64,000 nt of DNA. Source: Xestospongia muta. Lineage: Eukaryota > Porifera > Demospongiae > Haplosclerida > Petrosiidae. Position numbers and translations under genes: made by a program. Each line of letters opens with the position of its first letter. The stretch's first letter is position 1. Of the stretch, positions 50,902-62,042 are shown in pieces. The DNA is taken from contig OY848929.1 in NCBI GenBank assembly GCA_963693285.1, forward strand, positions 2,730,501-2,794,500. The letters are read 5' to 3'. The notes beneath the pieces were generated by a model. The model was not told where the DNA came from. It worked only from the letters and a program-made list of their open reading frames with translations, and ran no database searches.

Positions 50902-51138
50902 TTAACAAGCCATGCCCACAAACCTCTTGCACTTTGAGACAGTACAATGCAGTATTGTTTCTACTGACTCTACTAATGTCGTAACTTGGTCTATTTCCTG
51001 AAAATGTTCTGGAGTCACTATGGGAAAAGCCTTCCCAATAGCGCTAAGTTGTGACTGCCAAAGACGCCACCTTCTGCTACCAAAAACACCAGTAACATGT
51101 GGTACAGTAACAAAGATGGGGGTGGGGTCAAATTGAAT
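50902..51138 (-). other. Unidentified exon-like coding segment
   Basis: On the minus strand a good acceptor (TTTTGTTAG) opens a 78-codon frame containing FVTVPHVTGVFGSRRWRLW and HFQEIDQVTTLVESVETIL, ending in TAA at 50,904-50,902. The composition is protein-like and free of low complexity. No family recognised. It may be the last exon of a decayed or mobile gene lying between the two direct repeats. Confidence 0.4.
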
Positions 51139-51734
51139 CTAACAAAATAATTATACAATTAGCTGATCATACAGTGATCTATCAAATGTAGAGACAGAAA
51201 AGATCAGCAAGACATCAACCAAAAATTATATTAAAAACATTAAAGATATTCATAGTGTTAAATTAGATTCATGATGCTCTAACAATGAATTTATATAGTG
51301 TTTATTGTGTGAGTGGGAGGTGTTTGTCATGTTGTCATCATAATGACACCATTGCCTACTATAATTTGCTGAATCGAAATCCTTGAAAGTTATCATGATA
51401 ATTTCATAAATTCTATTCATATTTTGTGGAGCTTTTATCAGACACCAACTAAAAATTAATTGTAATATTCTTTGTATCCATGTAAGGTTATTTGAATCTT
51501 GAGCACCAAATTGTTTTCATAGGCCAAAAGAGTAGGCTGGTCTTATCAAAAAACTTGAGGGGAAATAATATATATATATTATTTTGATTTAAAATCAATA
51601 GTTTGTTATTTTGTGGTTTAAAGTATAAAGTAGCCTGTGGTCTTAGCACACATTGTTATGATATCACTTAAGTTCTTACACTCATAGTGAGTTATATACA
51701 TTCATATAGAGATAGATGTGCATTGTGTATATGT
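51139..51734. other. Accessory DNA, no gene seen
   Basis: AT-rich sequence with no convincing coding frame or known repeat. Confidence 0.45.
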
Positions 51735-52637
51735 ATATATACTCACTATGTAAATGGCTAAGAATAGTCTGTTATCTGACACCTATTATAACAGTAATAT
51801 CAGACTGTTATAAGCTCTCTTATACAAACAGTCCATATAAGGATGGTATAGTGTGGGTGCTTACACCTCATTCTGTTATAATCTTGCTTATAACAGACTT
51901 ATTTTAAGCAATTTGATATAAGAATATGCTTATTGCCATAACCATTAATAATAATCATTATTGTGAATAATACATTTAATTAAGTGCACTGTATAATATA
52001 AGATTTTACAAAAGACACAGGTAATATCAAACAAGTGCACTTTTTAATAAGGGAACACAAACAATCACTTTGTCAATTCTATAATCAAATTTTATAATTA
52101 CATTAGTCTCGGCAACTGCACAATGTCCCACTATTCTAGCAACAGGAATAAAATTGACATAGCTATCTCTCACAAATGTTGTTGAAGAAAGAAATGTTGT
52201 TAGAATGAACCTCAATATGGGTGATCTTCCAACCATTGGACATATAGCTAATACGTTAGTATTTGTAGTTTTACAAAATTTGACATGGATTTTAGTTTTA
52301 ACTCATGACGAAAGAAATAAGTTACAAATCCAGCTCAGATGTGTGCCTGTCTACTTGTATCAATACCCATGACATTATTAAGCCAGTGTGCAGCAACAGC
52401 AGTTGATATTGGAGAACATGATTTACTGCTGAGAAAAAGATGATATTAACGTATATTTGCTTGCAGAAATGATTCAACAATATTGTATTCTGTTGCAGGA
52501 TATAAACATTTCCTGTAGACTCTTCAGTTCGACATCATTAAAACTTTCTCGATTATTGGATTAATAAGCTTGTGGTAGCTTCTCTTTGTGCAGTCAATAT
52601 TGAGACTGGACAGGTGTGATACCAGTTTCGTCATCAA
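51735..52637. repeat. 0.9-kb direct repeat, right copy
   Basis: Second copy of the 49,540-50,443 repeat. It overlaps the 3' part of the zinc-finger-like minus-strand frame at 52,524-52,802, so the left copy retains only a truncated piece of that frame. Confidence 0.7.
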
Positions 52638-52802
52638 TTGATCGGGCCTTATAGTTGGAGTGTAAGACACCAATTGACTACATTTTCCAGGACAAACTAC
52701 ACCTGTTTTATCGTTTAGATGATGGTAAAAAGAGATATGTGCAACCTCTTCCATACAATAAGAACAGACTCTTTTACGACTCACACACCTCTCCATGATC
52801 AA
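52524..52802 (-). CDS. Zinc-binding-like short protein, unidentified
   Basis: A 92-codon minus-strand frame. Residues ~5-50 contain Cys/His spacing that suggests zinc binding: C-x(7)-C-x2-C, then FYHHLNDKTGVVCPGKC. The rest is neutral (YHKLINPIIEKV). I do not recognise the family. It is divergently placed from the exon-like segments that begin at about 52,950. It could be a fragment of a transposon protein. Confidence 0.35.
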   Translation of the reverse strand: MIMERCVSRKRVCSYCMEEVAHISFYHHLNDKTGVVCPGKCSQLVSYTPTIRPDQLMTKLVSHLSSLNIDCTKRSYHKLINPIIEKVLMMSN

Positions 52803-52950
52803 ATTACAAAATTGCCAACAATACCACCTTTAAAAAGAATAGATTATTTACGGTTTATACCTCGTGTCATATAGAATTGATAGAGTTACTCTGAGCTAGA
52901 AGAAAAGGAACATCGAAAGACACTACTGCAACTACATTTTTATTTACATT

Positions 52951-54463
52951 AACAGGTGCAAGGAGAACTCTTCAGTTTGGAAGCCAAAAGAATGCCTCCA
53001 GAGCCACTTCATCAAGTTTTTACAGTTCATCTAGGTACAAAGTATATTATATATTATAATATATGACGGTACATGCCTTACTATAAAACATAAAAACATC
53101 GGGATCACCCTAACTTATATGCCTGTGATATATAGTAGCATTCTGTAATGAAATATCAAATGGAAGTTGAGATATTTTGTAATCAGTAAAAAGTTGTCTG
53201 TTGTTTAAGCAATGATTGTTAGCTTGATTTCTTTTTCATGTAAGTATACTGACTAAGTGATTGTCAGGAAAATGAAATGTTTGTCCTATAAGGTTTGTTG
53301 TTGTACAGTGAGACCCAATTATGTTATATATGCACACTATAGGTTGCAATATCAACCTTTGTCATCTGAACTCACTGATTCTCATAATCATGTACAACTA
53401 GATGAATTCACTAGACAAAGGTACTTCATTTCTAGTGGTACTGTTGGTCAAATTAAGCTGGCATTTTTGTAGAGCGTTGCCATCATAGTACTAGCTCCCT
53501 GGACAATCTCTCCTGACTGGAAATAGATCTACTTCTCTTTGCCATACTGGAACAAATGGTCAACTTACAAATGATGGTCATGTTACAAGTCATAATGACA
53601 TACAGACATTGACCAGCATACTTCAATCTTTTCAACAATGTATGGGCTCAAATGTGGTAGTGTTTGTACCATAATTGACTGGATTCTTTAGAGACTCGAC
53701 AGAAAACACTAGATGATATCAATATCAGATCTTTGACAGCATCCTCAAGCACTTCTGTAACTTCTAGCAGTATCGGTAAACGCAAAAGAGCTACACCCCT
53801 TGTCTTATAAGTACTGCTCACACACACACATCAGTAACTTATGCTCATGCTATGATCCAAAAAAATGATAATCCACTATACTTTATTCCTTACTAATATA
53901 GCAAAATATACGAGCAGTGCATAATGCAATGGATGAGGACAAACAATTCAAGACAAATGAACTGTAACCTTTTCATAGTAACATTGATGTAATAAATACT
54001 CTTATACACAGAATATATGGAAGTCATAATGCTATGGTTGTGAGGACGACTATTTCTGTAGTTGGAGATTATTATCCTGAAAAGGTTATATTAAGTATGT
54101 GAGTGATGAGTTTATTTGTTTTAATCTTTATTTCTTTGTAGAAGGTTGTAGGACTTAAAAAAGACGCCAAAGCATTTTGTGACCCCAGTCAAAAGTAAAA
54201 AACAACTGAGATCGAGAAAGCGGTGGGTATGTTTGTATACAATATATACCACAATGCTTATGCTTTCAATAGTGTAGACATTTGAAAGACGTGCAAGATT
54301 TTGGGAGTCTGTAATACCAGACATGATATTCGACAAAGAAAAATATGTTCGCCATCAACCTCATTATTGGTCTGATCAATTTCACTCGTTCATGGAAAAA
54401 CTTGATGAAAGAAATGTGAAAATAGATTCTTCCCGTGCAGAATATTTGTTTGGTTCTGATTGA
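52951..54463 (+). pseudogene. Unidentified, probably decayed multi-exon gene
   Basis: Several plus-strand segments look like exons bounded by AG and GT: ~52,953-53,034 (NASRATSSSFYSSS), ~53,343-53,421 (QPLSSELTDSHNHVQLDEF), ~53,525-53,655 (DIQTLTSILQSFQQCMGS), ~53,688-53,774 (KTLDDINIRSLTASSSTS), ~53,980-54,082 (HRIYGSHNAMVVRTTISVVG) and ~54,280-54,463 (ARFWESVIPDMIFDKEKYV, ending TGA). I could not join them into one clean frame and could not identify a domain. A host gene in decay or a transposon gene are both possible. Confidence 0.3.
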
Positions 54464-54934
54464 CATTATTATTATAGTGCATTTGTGTTGCATTTCATTT
54501 TTGTGAAAATAATTATTTCCCCCAAATTGGCAATCCTCAAAATAAGCTATGATGTAATGTTGTTATAATACAGTTATAAGTACACCTTATTTCAGAAATA
54601 TAAGAGAGCTTAAAACAGGGGTGCTTATAGCGTATCTATAGGGTGTTATAAACCCTTATTATACTACTGATATAAACAAGCTTATCTGTGGCTTATTCCT
54701 GAAGTATAAGGTAGTGTTATATGTAATAAGATAGTATATACTGTAGCATTTACACAGTGTATATAACCTAGAAATTTATTGTACATCAATGAGGGAGCTA
54801 GTGCACACTTATCATCACTACAGATATATACATATATAGTAGGTAGGAAAATATAATTATTTTAAAAACAACATGCATGCATGGCAGATTCAAAATCATA
54901 TATTTATCACTTAGTGTCAAGGCCCAATCATCCA
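54464..54934. other. Accessory DNA, no gene seen
   Basis: Contains TATAAG/CTTATA-rich sequence recalling the start of the 0.9-kb direct repeats, but no exact inverted copy. Otherwise nothing recognised. Confidence 0.4.
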
Positions 54935-55185
54935 CAACTCAAACATGAAATGTCAAAAACAACAATTACTACACTCAGCAACAAGAGATTAACAAACAAC
55001 TTAAAGAGAGAAGGACAAGTGCTGGAAGAGTTTGCTTTGATTCTAAGTCTGTAGTGTTACATTTGATTATCTTCTAGTGATGACATTCCTAGTGGTTATA
55101 GGATAACTTAAAAATAACATATATGTGCATAACCAGAAACTTTTCATATACTACTGTGATGGTGGCTATGTGGCTAATTCAGACA
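54935..55185 (+). pseudogene. RING-macro gene fragment (coiled-coil region)
   Basis: Diverged copy of the coiled-coil to pre-macro region of genes C/D: CAACAATTACTACACTCAGC matches their ACCACTCAACAAGAAG segment, then GTGCTGGAAGAGTTTGCTTTG and GATGACATTCCTAGTGGTTA correspond to the stretch before the macrodomain. Homology to the 3' flank of C (AGAAACTTTTCATATA) follows directly, so the macrodomain was deleted. Frame is lost. Confidence 0.65.
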
Positions 55186-55189
55186 TAGG

Positions 55190-56040
55190 GTAATAGTAAT
55201 AACTAATAGTAATAGTTATAGTAATAGTAATAGTAATAGTAATAGTAAAGATTACAAGTTTTGTAGTGATAGTAATAGTAATTGGGATTTTCAAAATTGA
55301 GTTAATAGTAATAGAAATAGTAATTGAAAGGAATGTAGTATAGTATTGTGCTATTGTGCATTGGAATTAACACACAAACTTGTCAGAAAGTATTCTTTCA
55401 AACTCCTTTATCGAATCATTCAAGTGAAACTATCATCTGTCTTTAAATAGCTTTCATGATTGGTAAGAAATTCAGTTGACATTCATTCACATGGCAAAAA
55501 CCATTCCAACTGGTGATGCTACTCAATCTACTATTGATCCATGTGACCCCCACCTTCCAAACAGAAGAAATCTAGTCGGTTGTTAAGCTATATATTCAGT
55601 CAGACAGAATCGATGCCAAGAGAAGGAGACACCATTGAAGCTGAAGTTACTGCTTACCTTTCTAACTCTTGTTTGTCTGAGAGTGACGACCCACTTGAAT
55701 TTTGGAAGGAACACGAAAGTACATATCCTACTATAGGGAAGTTAGCTCACTGTATCCTTTCTATTCCTGCCTCATCTGGACCAATTGAACGACTGTTTAG
55801 GATCACAGACTAGGAAAACCTTTCCAGTCTGAAAGATGCCACTTGATTGATTCCCTCTTTGTCAAACTAATGTTTATTAAATGTAATACTGATGTATTAA
55901 GTTAAATAAAGCAATTTTACTGTATTATCATTTATATAACAATAATTTGTAATAGTTACTATTAGTTAGTCATGTAATAGTAATAGCAATATGCAAATTT
56001 TAAAGTAATAGTAATAGTAATATATTACAATTGCCTGTAA
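55190..56040 (+). mobile_element. Relic of a hAT-type DNA transposon
   Basis: A frame at ~55,604-55,813 encodes the end of a hAT transposase, with the dimerisation-region signature DPLEFWKEHESTYPTIGKLA, ILSIPASSGPIERLF, then a premature TAG and a frameshift before IDSLFVKLMFIKCN. It is flanked on both sides by imperfect TAGTAA repeats (about 55,195-55,330 and 55,940-56,025), which may be subterminal binding sites. The rest of the transposase is missing, so it is inactive. Confidence 0.75.
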
Positions 56041-56234
56041 TTGACTCCATGACTGGTGGCTATACAGAAATGACTATAAGGAAATTTCTTCTATTCAGAC
56101 TGAAGATATAATAGCTGATTAACAATGACGAAAGCTATCACTAGTATAATATAACTTATAATTGACTTATCACAATATAATGATATCACACATATAATTA
56201 TTTTTATGACAAAATAGAATAATGTCATAATTAG

Positions 56235-58870
56235 TTAGTTTAATGATGACAGAATTAAAGCTGTTGCAATTCCTCCTCCAAACATGGCTGGTACTACCAA
56301 TAGTGACATCCCTGCAAGTAAGCCCATGCCAGAGATACCATGGCCACTATAAAGAGAGAATAACAAGAATTATCATTTCACATGTTATTGCATAGTAGTA
56401 TATTACAGCTCTAATTAGTAGAGTTTTATGACAATTTATAATCATATAGGACATAATGATTATACCAACATATTATAACAAATATCACCTTGTTGTCTGG
56501 TATTTTATGCATATGAGAACTCAAAATAAAAAATCTTTTTTAGGCATGCGATATGTGACATATGTCTATAGCTACATCAGTTGGAATTGGTTACCATCTA
56601 TGTAAATATATTCCATGTTCTGTATTAATTAGTTGATTCTACTATTCTATATCAATGTCAATATAGGATCATGTTTACTAGCTATGTCAAAGGATAAACT
56701 AAAGATCCTGTTTTGGCTTGCTAGACTAAATTGTACGTTGTTTTCATACCTTGTGCAACCTGATGCCAATCTTGCTCCAAACAATAAAAATACTCCTCCA
56801 ATGAATGCTGTTGTATGATCAAAACCTGTAACACTACCCCATGATCCTGACAAGGTAGCAGAAATAGCTCCACCAAGTAATGCTCCGCTTGCATAGAAAA
56901 CCTATATAGAAAACAATTTAATAAATATATATTTTTTCTCCACTAATATAATAATTACTCATACCTGCCACCAGGCATCCATTCCATAACGAAACTTATT
57001 AAAATAAGAAAAAACTCCTGTTGTTGACAAACCAAGTGTATTCAGACCTTTGGCTATTAGTGTGCAATAAAATGAGCTTCCACCCAAAGTATCATTTAAC
57101 ACAATAACTAAAGGAATCTGAAGACTACCAAATAGAATTCCACTAACAATTGGACTCCATGACAGTTGAAATAAAGGTGATATGTTGTCAGATGAAGTCT
57201 ACATAAGGAAATATGAGTGTTATGGCTTTATTAATTTGAAGAGCAATAATTTCAGATACATACCATCACCTCTGACCTCCAAGGAATGAGAGCATCTACT
57301 AAGACAGCCACACCTCCCAAAAATAGAGAAAATGGTACCGCTAATTTGAGGTAGGGTATTGAAAGGAGCTCATCCAAACTATACAAAAAATTATAACTTT
57401 GTTTATAAAATCGTATGAACGAACAATTTCTTTCCATCATTTCTTCTTGAAGGCAAGTAACCATGAAACACACTATAGAGCAATGCCCCAGTCAAACAAC
57501 CAGCAAACGTAAACACTAAAAATGAAGAATATGAGTCGTTGTATAGTATCAAAATCTGATAAATACCTGCATGTTGGGTTCCTGTACTAACTTGTATTAT
57601 AACCATACCAGGACACTAGCATGAGTGACAAGAAATGCTTAACAAAAATTTGATAAAATGAAAGTGAACAATATGCATATCTATAACTCATATAGAGCCT
57701 ATGTCACTGAAACTACATTGAGACAGTTATCATGTGGTCAATTCTGCTGAAACTATATTGAGACAGTTATTATGTGCTCAACTCTACTGAAACTATATTG
57801 AGACAGTTATCATGAGGTCAACTCAGACAGTTATCATGTAGTCAACTCTTGATCTAATATATATGACAGCTATAGTAACCAATACTCCAATATAGCTAAC
57901 ATCACACAACTTACAGAGCCTGATAGTGTCATTCCTACTCCAATCATTGCCCCTCCAAGAATGCTCCTTAAAACAGTTTGTGATGTTAAACAACTAGCAA
58001 AATTATTGCGAGCTGAATTAAAATAACCACTTGTCTGTGGTAAATAAGAGAGAAAGGAAAAAATACCAGCACCTGTTAAGAACACTGTATGATTGCAAAA
58101 GAAACAAAACTTAAAATTACTTGTAGCAACTGATGTTAAGAACATTTTCAGCATTGTATATTGAGAAAACAGCATCTGGTTCCAAATCGCTATTGGGACA
58201 TACACTACAAAAAGAAAGAGGCAAACAACATCAACATTAGACTATCATCTAGGTTGGGAGAACTGGACATTAGATAGCTTTATAAGGCATGTAATTAGGT
58301 CAGTGTTAATTAGTCAAGTAGTCTAAGGCTATTTGAAGTTAAGCAGCATTGAATGGGAACACTTATGTGATGGGCACTGGTCAGTGCTTATGAGACTATA
58401 TATGGAGTGGGCCCAGCTCTACATTCACAAATAGGAACCATAAATCTAAGAGTCAATTCAGAACCATGCATCTAAGAGGATTGATGCTTTCATTATTAGA
58501 CTGAAAATCATGAAAACAGTACAATCAATTGGTATTCTTATCTGAAACTAAATTATAATCACGCAACATATACATGGGTAGATCATTTTTAAGGGTTGTA
58601 AAAGAGTCTCCCAAAGCTAGCCACAAAAGGTTAGTAATACAAACCTAAAGTCTACAACTACAAACCTTTTGCTTTCTCAGCGGCTATACCATAAACAACT
58701 CCACATGTTATACTAATGGAACAAGCTACAAAATTTGACTTTATAGCTGCCATTTTATTGCAACCATTTGAACACGACATTGCATTTGCTTGATTCATCA
58801 ATTTTGTTGTCTTGTTTGTTGATGAAGATGAATTCAAAGCAACCTCCTTTATTCCAGACAAAGTGTCCAT
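56235..58870 (-). CDS. YeeE/YedE-type (Sulf_transp) membrane transporter
   Basis: Eight exons joined in phase: 58870..58666, 58204..57915, 57615..57567, 57515..57425, 57378..57264, 57198..56965, 56901..56750 and 56346..56235, giving 415 residues. Introns are GT-AG, one only 46 bp. The protein is almost entirely hydrophobic helices. Two half-repeats carry the family's Cys-Gly motifs: GVGMTLSGSCPGMVIIQ (Cys ~166) and GARLASGCTSGHGISG (Cys ~377). In bacteria YeeE/TsuA imports thiosulfate through such cysteines; a sulfur-compound substrate here is by homology only. The N-terminal ~45 residues are Ser/Asn/Cys-rich and not family-like. The real introns make it a host gene, not contamination. Horizontal origin is possible but untested. 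A broken copy lies at 44,755-45,105. Confidence 0.87.
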
Positions 58871-59845
58871 CTTGACAGTGAATTTAGCAATAAATCTGCA
58901 CCTAACAAGAGGCAATAGGAATTGTAGTACAATCAATTGACAACACTGATGATTGAGTTTCTTGAGTATGTACTATATGCTGCACTTAACTACAGTTAAC
59001 TTCTACTAGCCGAAAGTTATAAAGACTCAGCAAGCTGTGTGTGTATTTATTCATATCAATTAATCAATATTCATTTGATCAGGTATCATCACGTAGCTGT
59101 CACACAATCGTTATCTGTTTATATTGTGTTCCATAATTATTATTTTGGGTCAGGTACCATCACGTAGCCTTGCCCCCGCCCCGCCCGGATAAAATTTCGA
59201 AGTGGGCGTGGCAGTCTAAGTGAGTCTGTTTATAAATTGTATAGAACTACGTGGTCACGTATTATTAGTCTATACTATGCTATGTCTGTTGAACCAACAC
59301 ATAGTTGTCTCTTGCCAAATGAATGCTCAATTGAAAGGGCGTCTGTCTTTGGCAATTGAACCAGATTTAGTGAGTAGACGCTATAACTTGCTGAGCTAAA
59401 CTTTCATACAAAAGATGTTGGAGATCTGCCCTCTTTATATCATTATGTGAATCAAAGGTTTGGCAATATGCTTGACTACTTGTACTGCAGTGGATTTCAC
59501 TGCAGTAGTCAGGCATTGCCAACCCTTAAACAGAATGCATAGACCTATTTATGTTTGAATTAATGAATTGTGTAATTTTTTATTGGCTAATGCTCCTGCC
59601 ACCAAAATCGATGAATCTCGTTATATATGTGCAGACATCCTAATTAGTAGGCAAGGCAGATACGCCTTCATCATCGTCATCGCCATTCACGATTTATGAT
59701 CCAGAAGTTAACAAGAAATCTAAAGCAGGTACACTGTCACATAATCATGACTATGTTTACCATTATTTTATTTGCATTTAGTGTTGTATGGGAAAAAATG
59801 ACTATTGACATGGAAATAAAATCAATTCTTGGAAATCTTAAATCA
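58871..59845. other. Upstream region of transporter gene, no gene seen
   Basis: Contains a repeated phrase, TCAGGTATCATCACGTAGC (about 59,079) and TCAGGTACCATCACGTAGC (about 59,150), a GC-rich patch (CCCCGCCCCGCCCGG, ~59,167) and a perfect hairpin TACTGCAGTG...CACTGCAGTA near 59,481-59,508. These are candidate promoter elements for the transporter gene or for a lost neighbour. No convincing coding frame. Confidence 0.5.
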
Positions 59846-59847
59846 GT

Positions 59848-60029
59848 GGAGATAATCCTATTCTGTACCACAAACTTGCTACTCTCATACAGCTGTCACG
59901 ATCATTAGTAAGGAATCAAAATCTGGAAGATAAAAGTGAATTTGAGATCAAAGATCATTTTGCACCTTGTCAAAATAATGAGAACCAACTTGTATTTCAA
60001 AGAACCAACAAGTCAGCTGGAAGAAGTTG
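59848..60029 (+). other. Exon-like fragment before the retrotransposon
   Basis: A plus-strand frame reads DNPILYHKLATLIQLSRSL, then NQNLEDKSEFEIKDHF and LVFQRTNKSAGRS before TGA. It looks protein-like but I recognise no family. It may be host DNA into which the retrotransposon inserted. Confidence 0.35.
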
Positions 60030-60674
60030 AACTTGTTGTTACTCACTAGCTTTCTGCTAGTTTCTGTTAGAGCTATAAGTCCTTTGGACCCGCTCTCCTA
60101 CTCTAACACTCAGTCCTCTACCTCCTTTACCTCTTGGATCTCTGTTGCTTGGCAGAATTGCTGTGTTTTCTTTCGTCTACCTCGCCACCAAAGATTCTCA
60201 CCTAAGACCAAGCATGCTCATCTATTTATCCGCACCTCTCATACTGATTCTTCTCTTCTTACTCTCTTATTGCTAGTGTTACTACTTAGTGACGATATAA
60301 AGTCCAACCCTGGCCCTCCAAATGATACTGTAAAGTGTGTTTGCTCATCCTGTGATGAATCTGGACTGATGCTTCAATGTGAGATGTGCTCTAACTGGTC
60401 TCACTGTGAGTGTGTCAAAGTTTCCTCAGTCATTGCTGGCAATCTACCTTATGTATGTCCCTTTTGCATCAAATCTCATCTCTTGCTTGTCTCTGAATTA
60501 AGATCAGAAATTTCACACCTCAAGGCATGCGTCATTAGATTTGAGAAATCTTGCTCTTTTAAGTCTCAACCTCTAGTCAGCTCTCTTTCTGTTTCCTCCT
60601 CACCACCTCTTCCTACCTCTAGTACTAATCTCACCACTCTCCCATTATCTCTACCCAATACCCCAAATCTATAA
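60027..60674 (+). pseudogene. Retrotransposon ORF1 with 2A-like motif and PHD finger
   Basis: An open frame of 215 codons without a usable ATG near its start (first codon TTG), so the 5' end is degraded or lost. A hydrophobic N-terminus is followed by a Leu-rich stretch running into the 2A-like motif at residues 89-97. A PHD-type zinc finger comes next (residues ~104-148: C-x-C-x2-C, then CEMCSNWSHCECV and CPFC). A helical segment (LVSELRSEISHLKACVIRF) and a Ser/Pro/Thr-rich region follow, which continues after a stop in other frames to 61,307. Similar ORF1 proteins of this class bind nucleic acid or chromatin; that role is inferred. Confidence 0.75.
60291..60317 (+). other. 2A-like ribosome-skipping motif
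   Basis: Residues D-D-I-K-S-N-P-G-P, preceded by a Leu-rich helix and followed by Pro. The 2A consensus is D-[VI]-E-x-N-P-G-P, in which synthesis is interrupted between the final Gly and Pro. The Glu is Lys here, which may weaken activity. 2A-like sequences at this position have been described in AP-endonuclease-type non-LTR elements of marine invertebrates. Confidence 0.65.
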
Positions 60675-61308
60675 CCACCATCTTCTGGCACACCCATTTC
60701 ATTCCGTTACTTCCTTGTCCTCTTCCTCTGCTGCTTCTTCATTTTCTCAATCTTTTCATTCTACTCATTCTCCTCCTACTACTTTACCCTCTTCCACTGC
60801 CAGCACTCCATCACTCTCACTAAATCATTCAACTGCTCCTCTTGCTATTATCACTGCTGTTCCTACTACTATTACTGCTGTCCCTTCTACAACCACTCCC
60901 TCTTCCTCTGCTACCTCTCTGCCTAAATCCTCACAGCGTCTTTTTTTAGCCAAAAGTCATCATTGTCCTTCACGAAAACCTCCACTCCTTCTTTTTCCTC
61001 TGCATTTTCCATGTCACTAAACAAACTCACACCCTCTATCCCTTCCTACTCAATCAAGTCTTCAATCCATCATACCACTTCCTCCCCCTCTGCCAAGTCT
61101 TCAACCCAGCCTACCAACATCTCATCTTTCCTCAAATCTTTTACCCAACTTACCTCTACCTCCTCCTGCCCCATCATTTCATGGCAATGTTCCATTACCT
61201 ACTCCTTCAAATCACCAACCCAACTTAATTTTACATCCTTCTCATCCAAGTCTTCAACCCAACCTACCCTCCCTTCCACTTTCTCCTACTCCTCAATCCA
61301 GTCATAGA

Positions 61309-62042
61309 TAGTATAGACTACGTAACCGGGATTGGAAACGGATCACGTGGTCCCATAGACCTGAATGAACATTCGAAAATGCACTCTGTGTCCTAAGAAA
61401 TCAATTAATTTTTATTACCTGACATTGTAAACTGGACACACTCTTACCAGTATTATATTACTCTATGAAGACATTAATGTGATTTTTATTTATCAACACA
61501 TTGACTATATAATTTTCTTTATGTTCTATTATTAAAAGTAATTAATAACACAGACATTCACTTTTAAATTACTTATTTTACGATGAAAATAGCACTAAAA
61601 ATACTTTTGTAGCTCTTTCATCTTACAGCATTGTTATTACTAAAAGATTTAGGACAAAATATTTAGAACAAATAAGAACACATTGGTTTAGACTGTTTTT
61701 TCTTAGTAAAGTCGCGCTATTTTTATGGAAAACACTAAAACAACGTAAGATAGAGGTACACTTTTGGGACTATAGCCATTGTTTTAAGTTATGTAGACAT
61801 AAATTATAACTTTTTATCTGAAAATGAAGGATTGCTGTGTTGGTTTAGCTTGTTATTATTTGCTTTGGCAATCTCCTATCATAGTTATGTAAGATACAAA
61901 ATACTCGTACATATTCAGTACAAAAATTAACTGTAGTGCACTAAAATAATTATTAATAAATATTTTCCTTTCAAATGGATAAAAGAAAAGTCAGACTGTA
62001 CTATATATAGAAAGCACAGACCAATATAATAGATCTTTTATA
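61309..62042. other. AT-rich interval inside the retrotransposon
   Basis: No homology to retroelement proteins seen. The composition is sharply more AT-rich than the flanking ORF1 and endonuclease sequence, so it may be a later insertion. No inverted repeats recognised at its ends. Confidence 0.4.

Noticed and set aside
56235..58870. Bacterial contamination as source of the YeeE/YedE-like gene
   Set aside because: Seven phase-consistent GT-AG introns and flanking animal-type repeats show it is nuclear host DNA.
59481..59508. Hairpin TACTGCAGTG/CACTGCAGTA as a microRNA precursor or terminator
   Set aside because: The stem is only about 10 bp with an 8-base loop, too short for a microRNA, and no transcript unit is evident.
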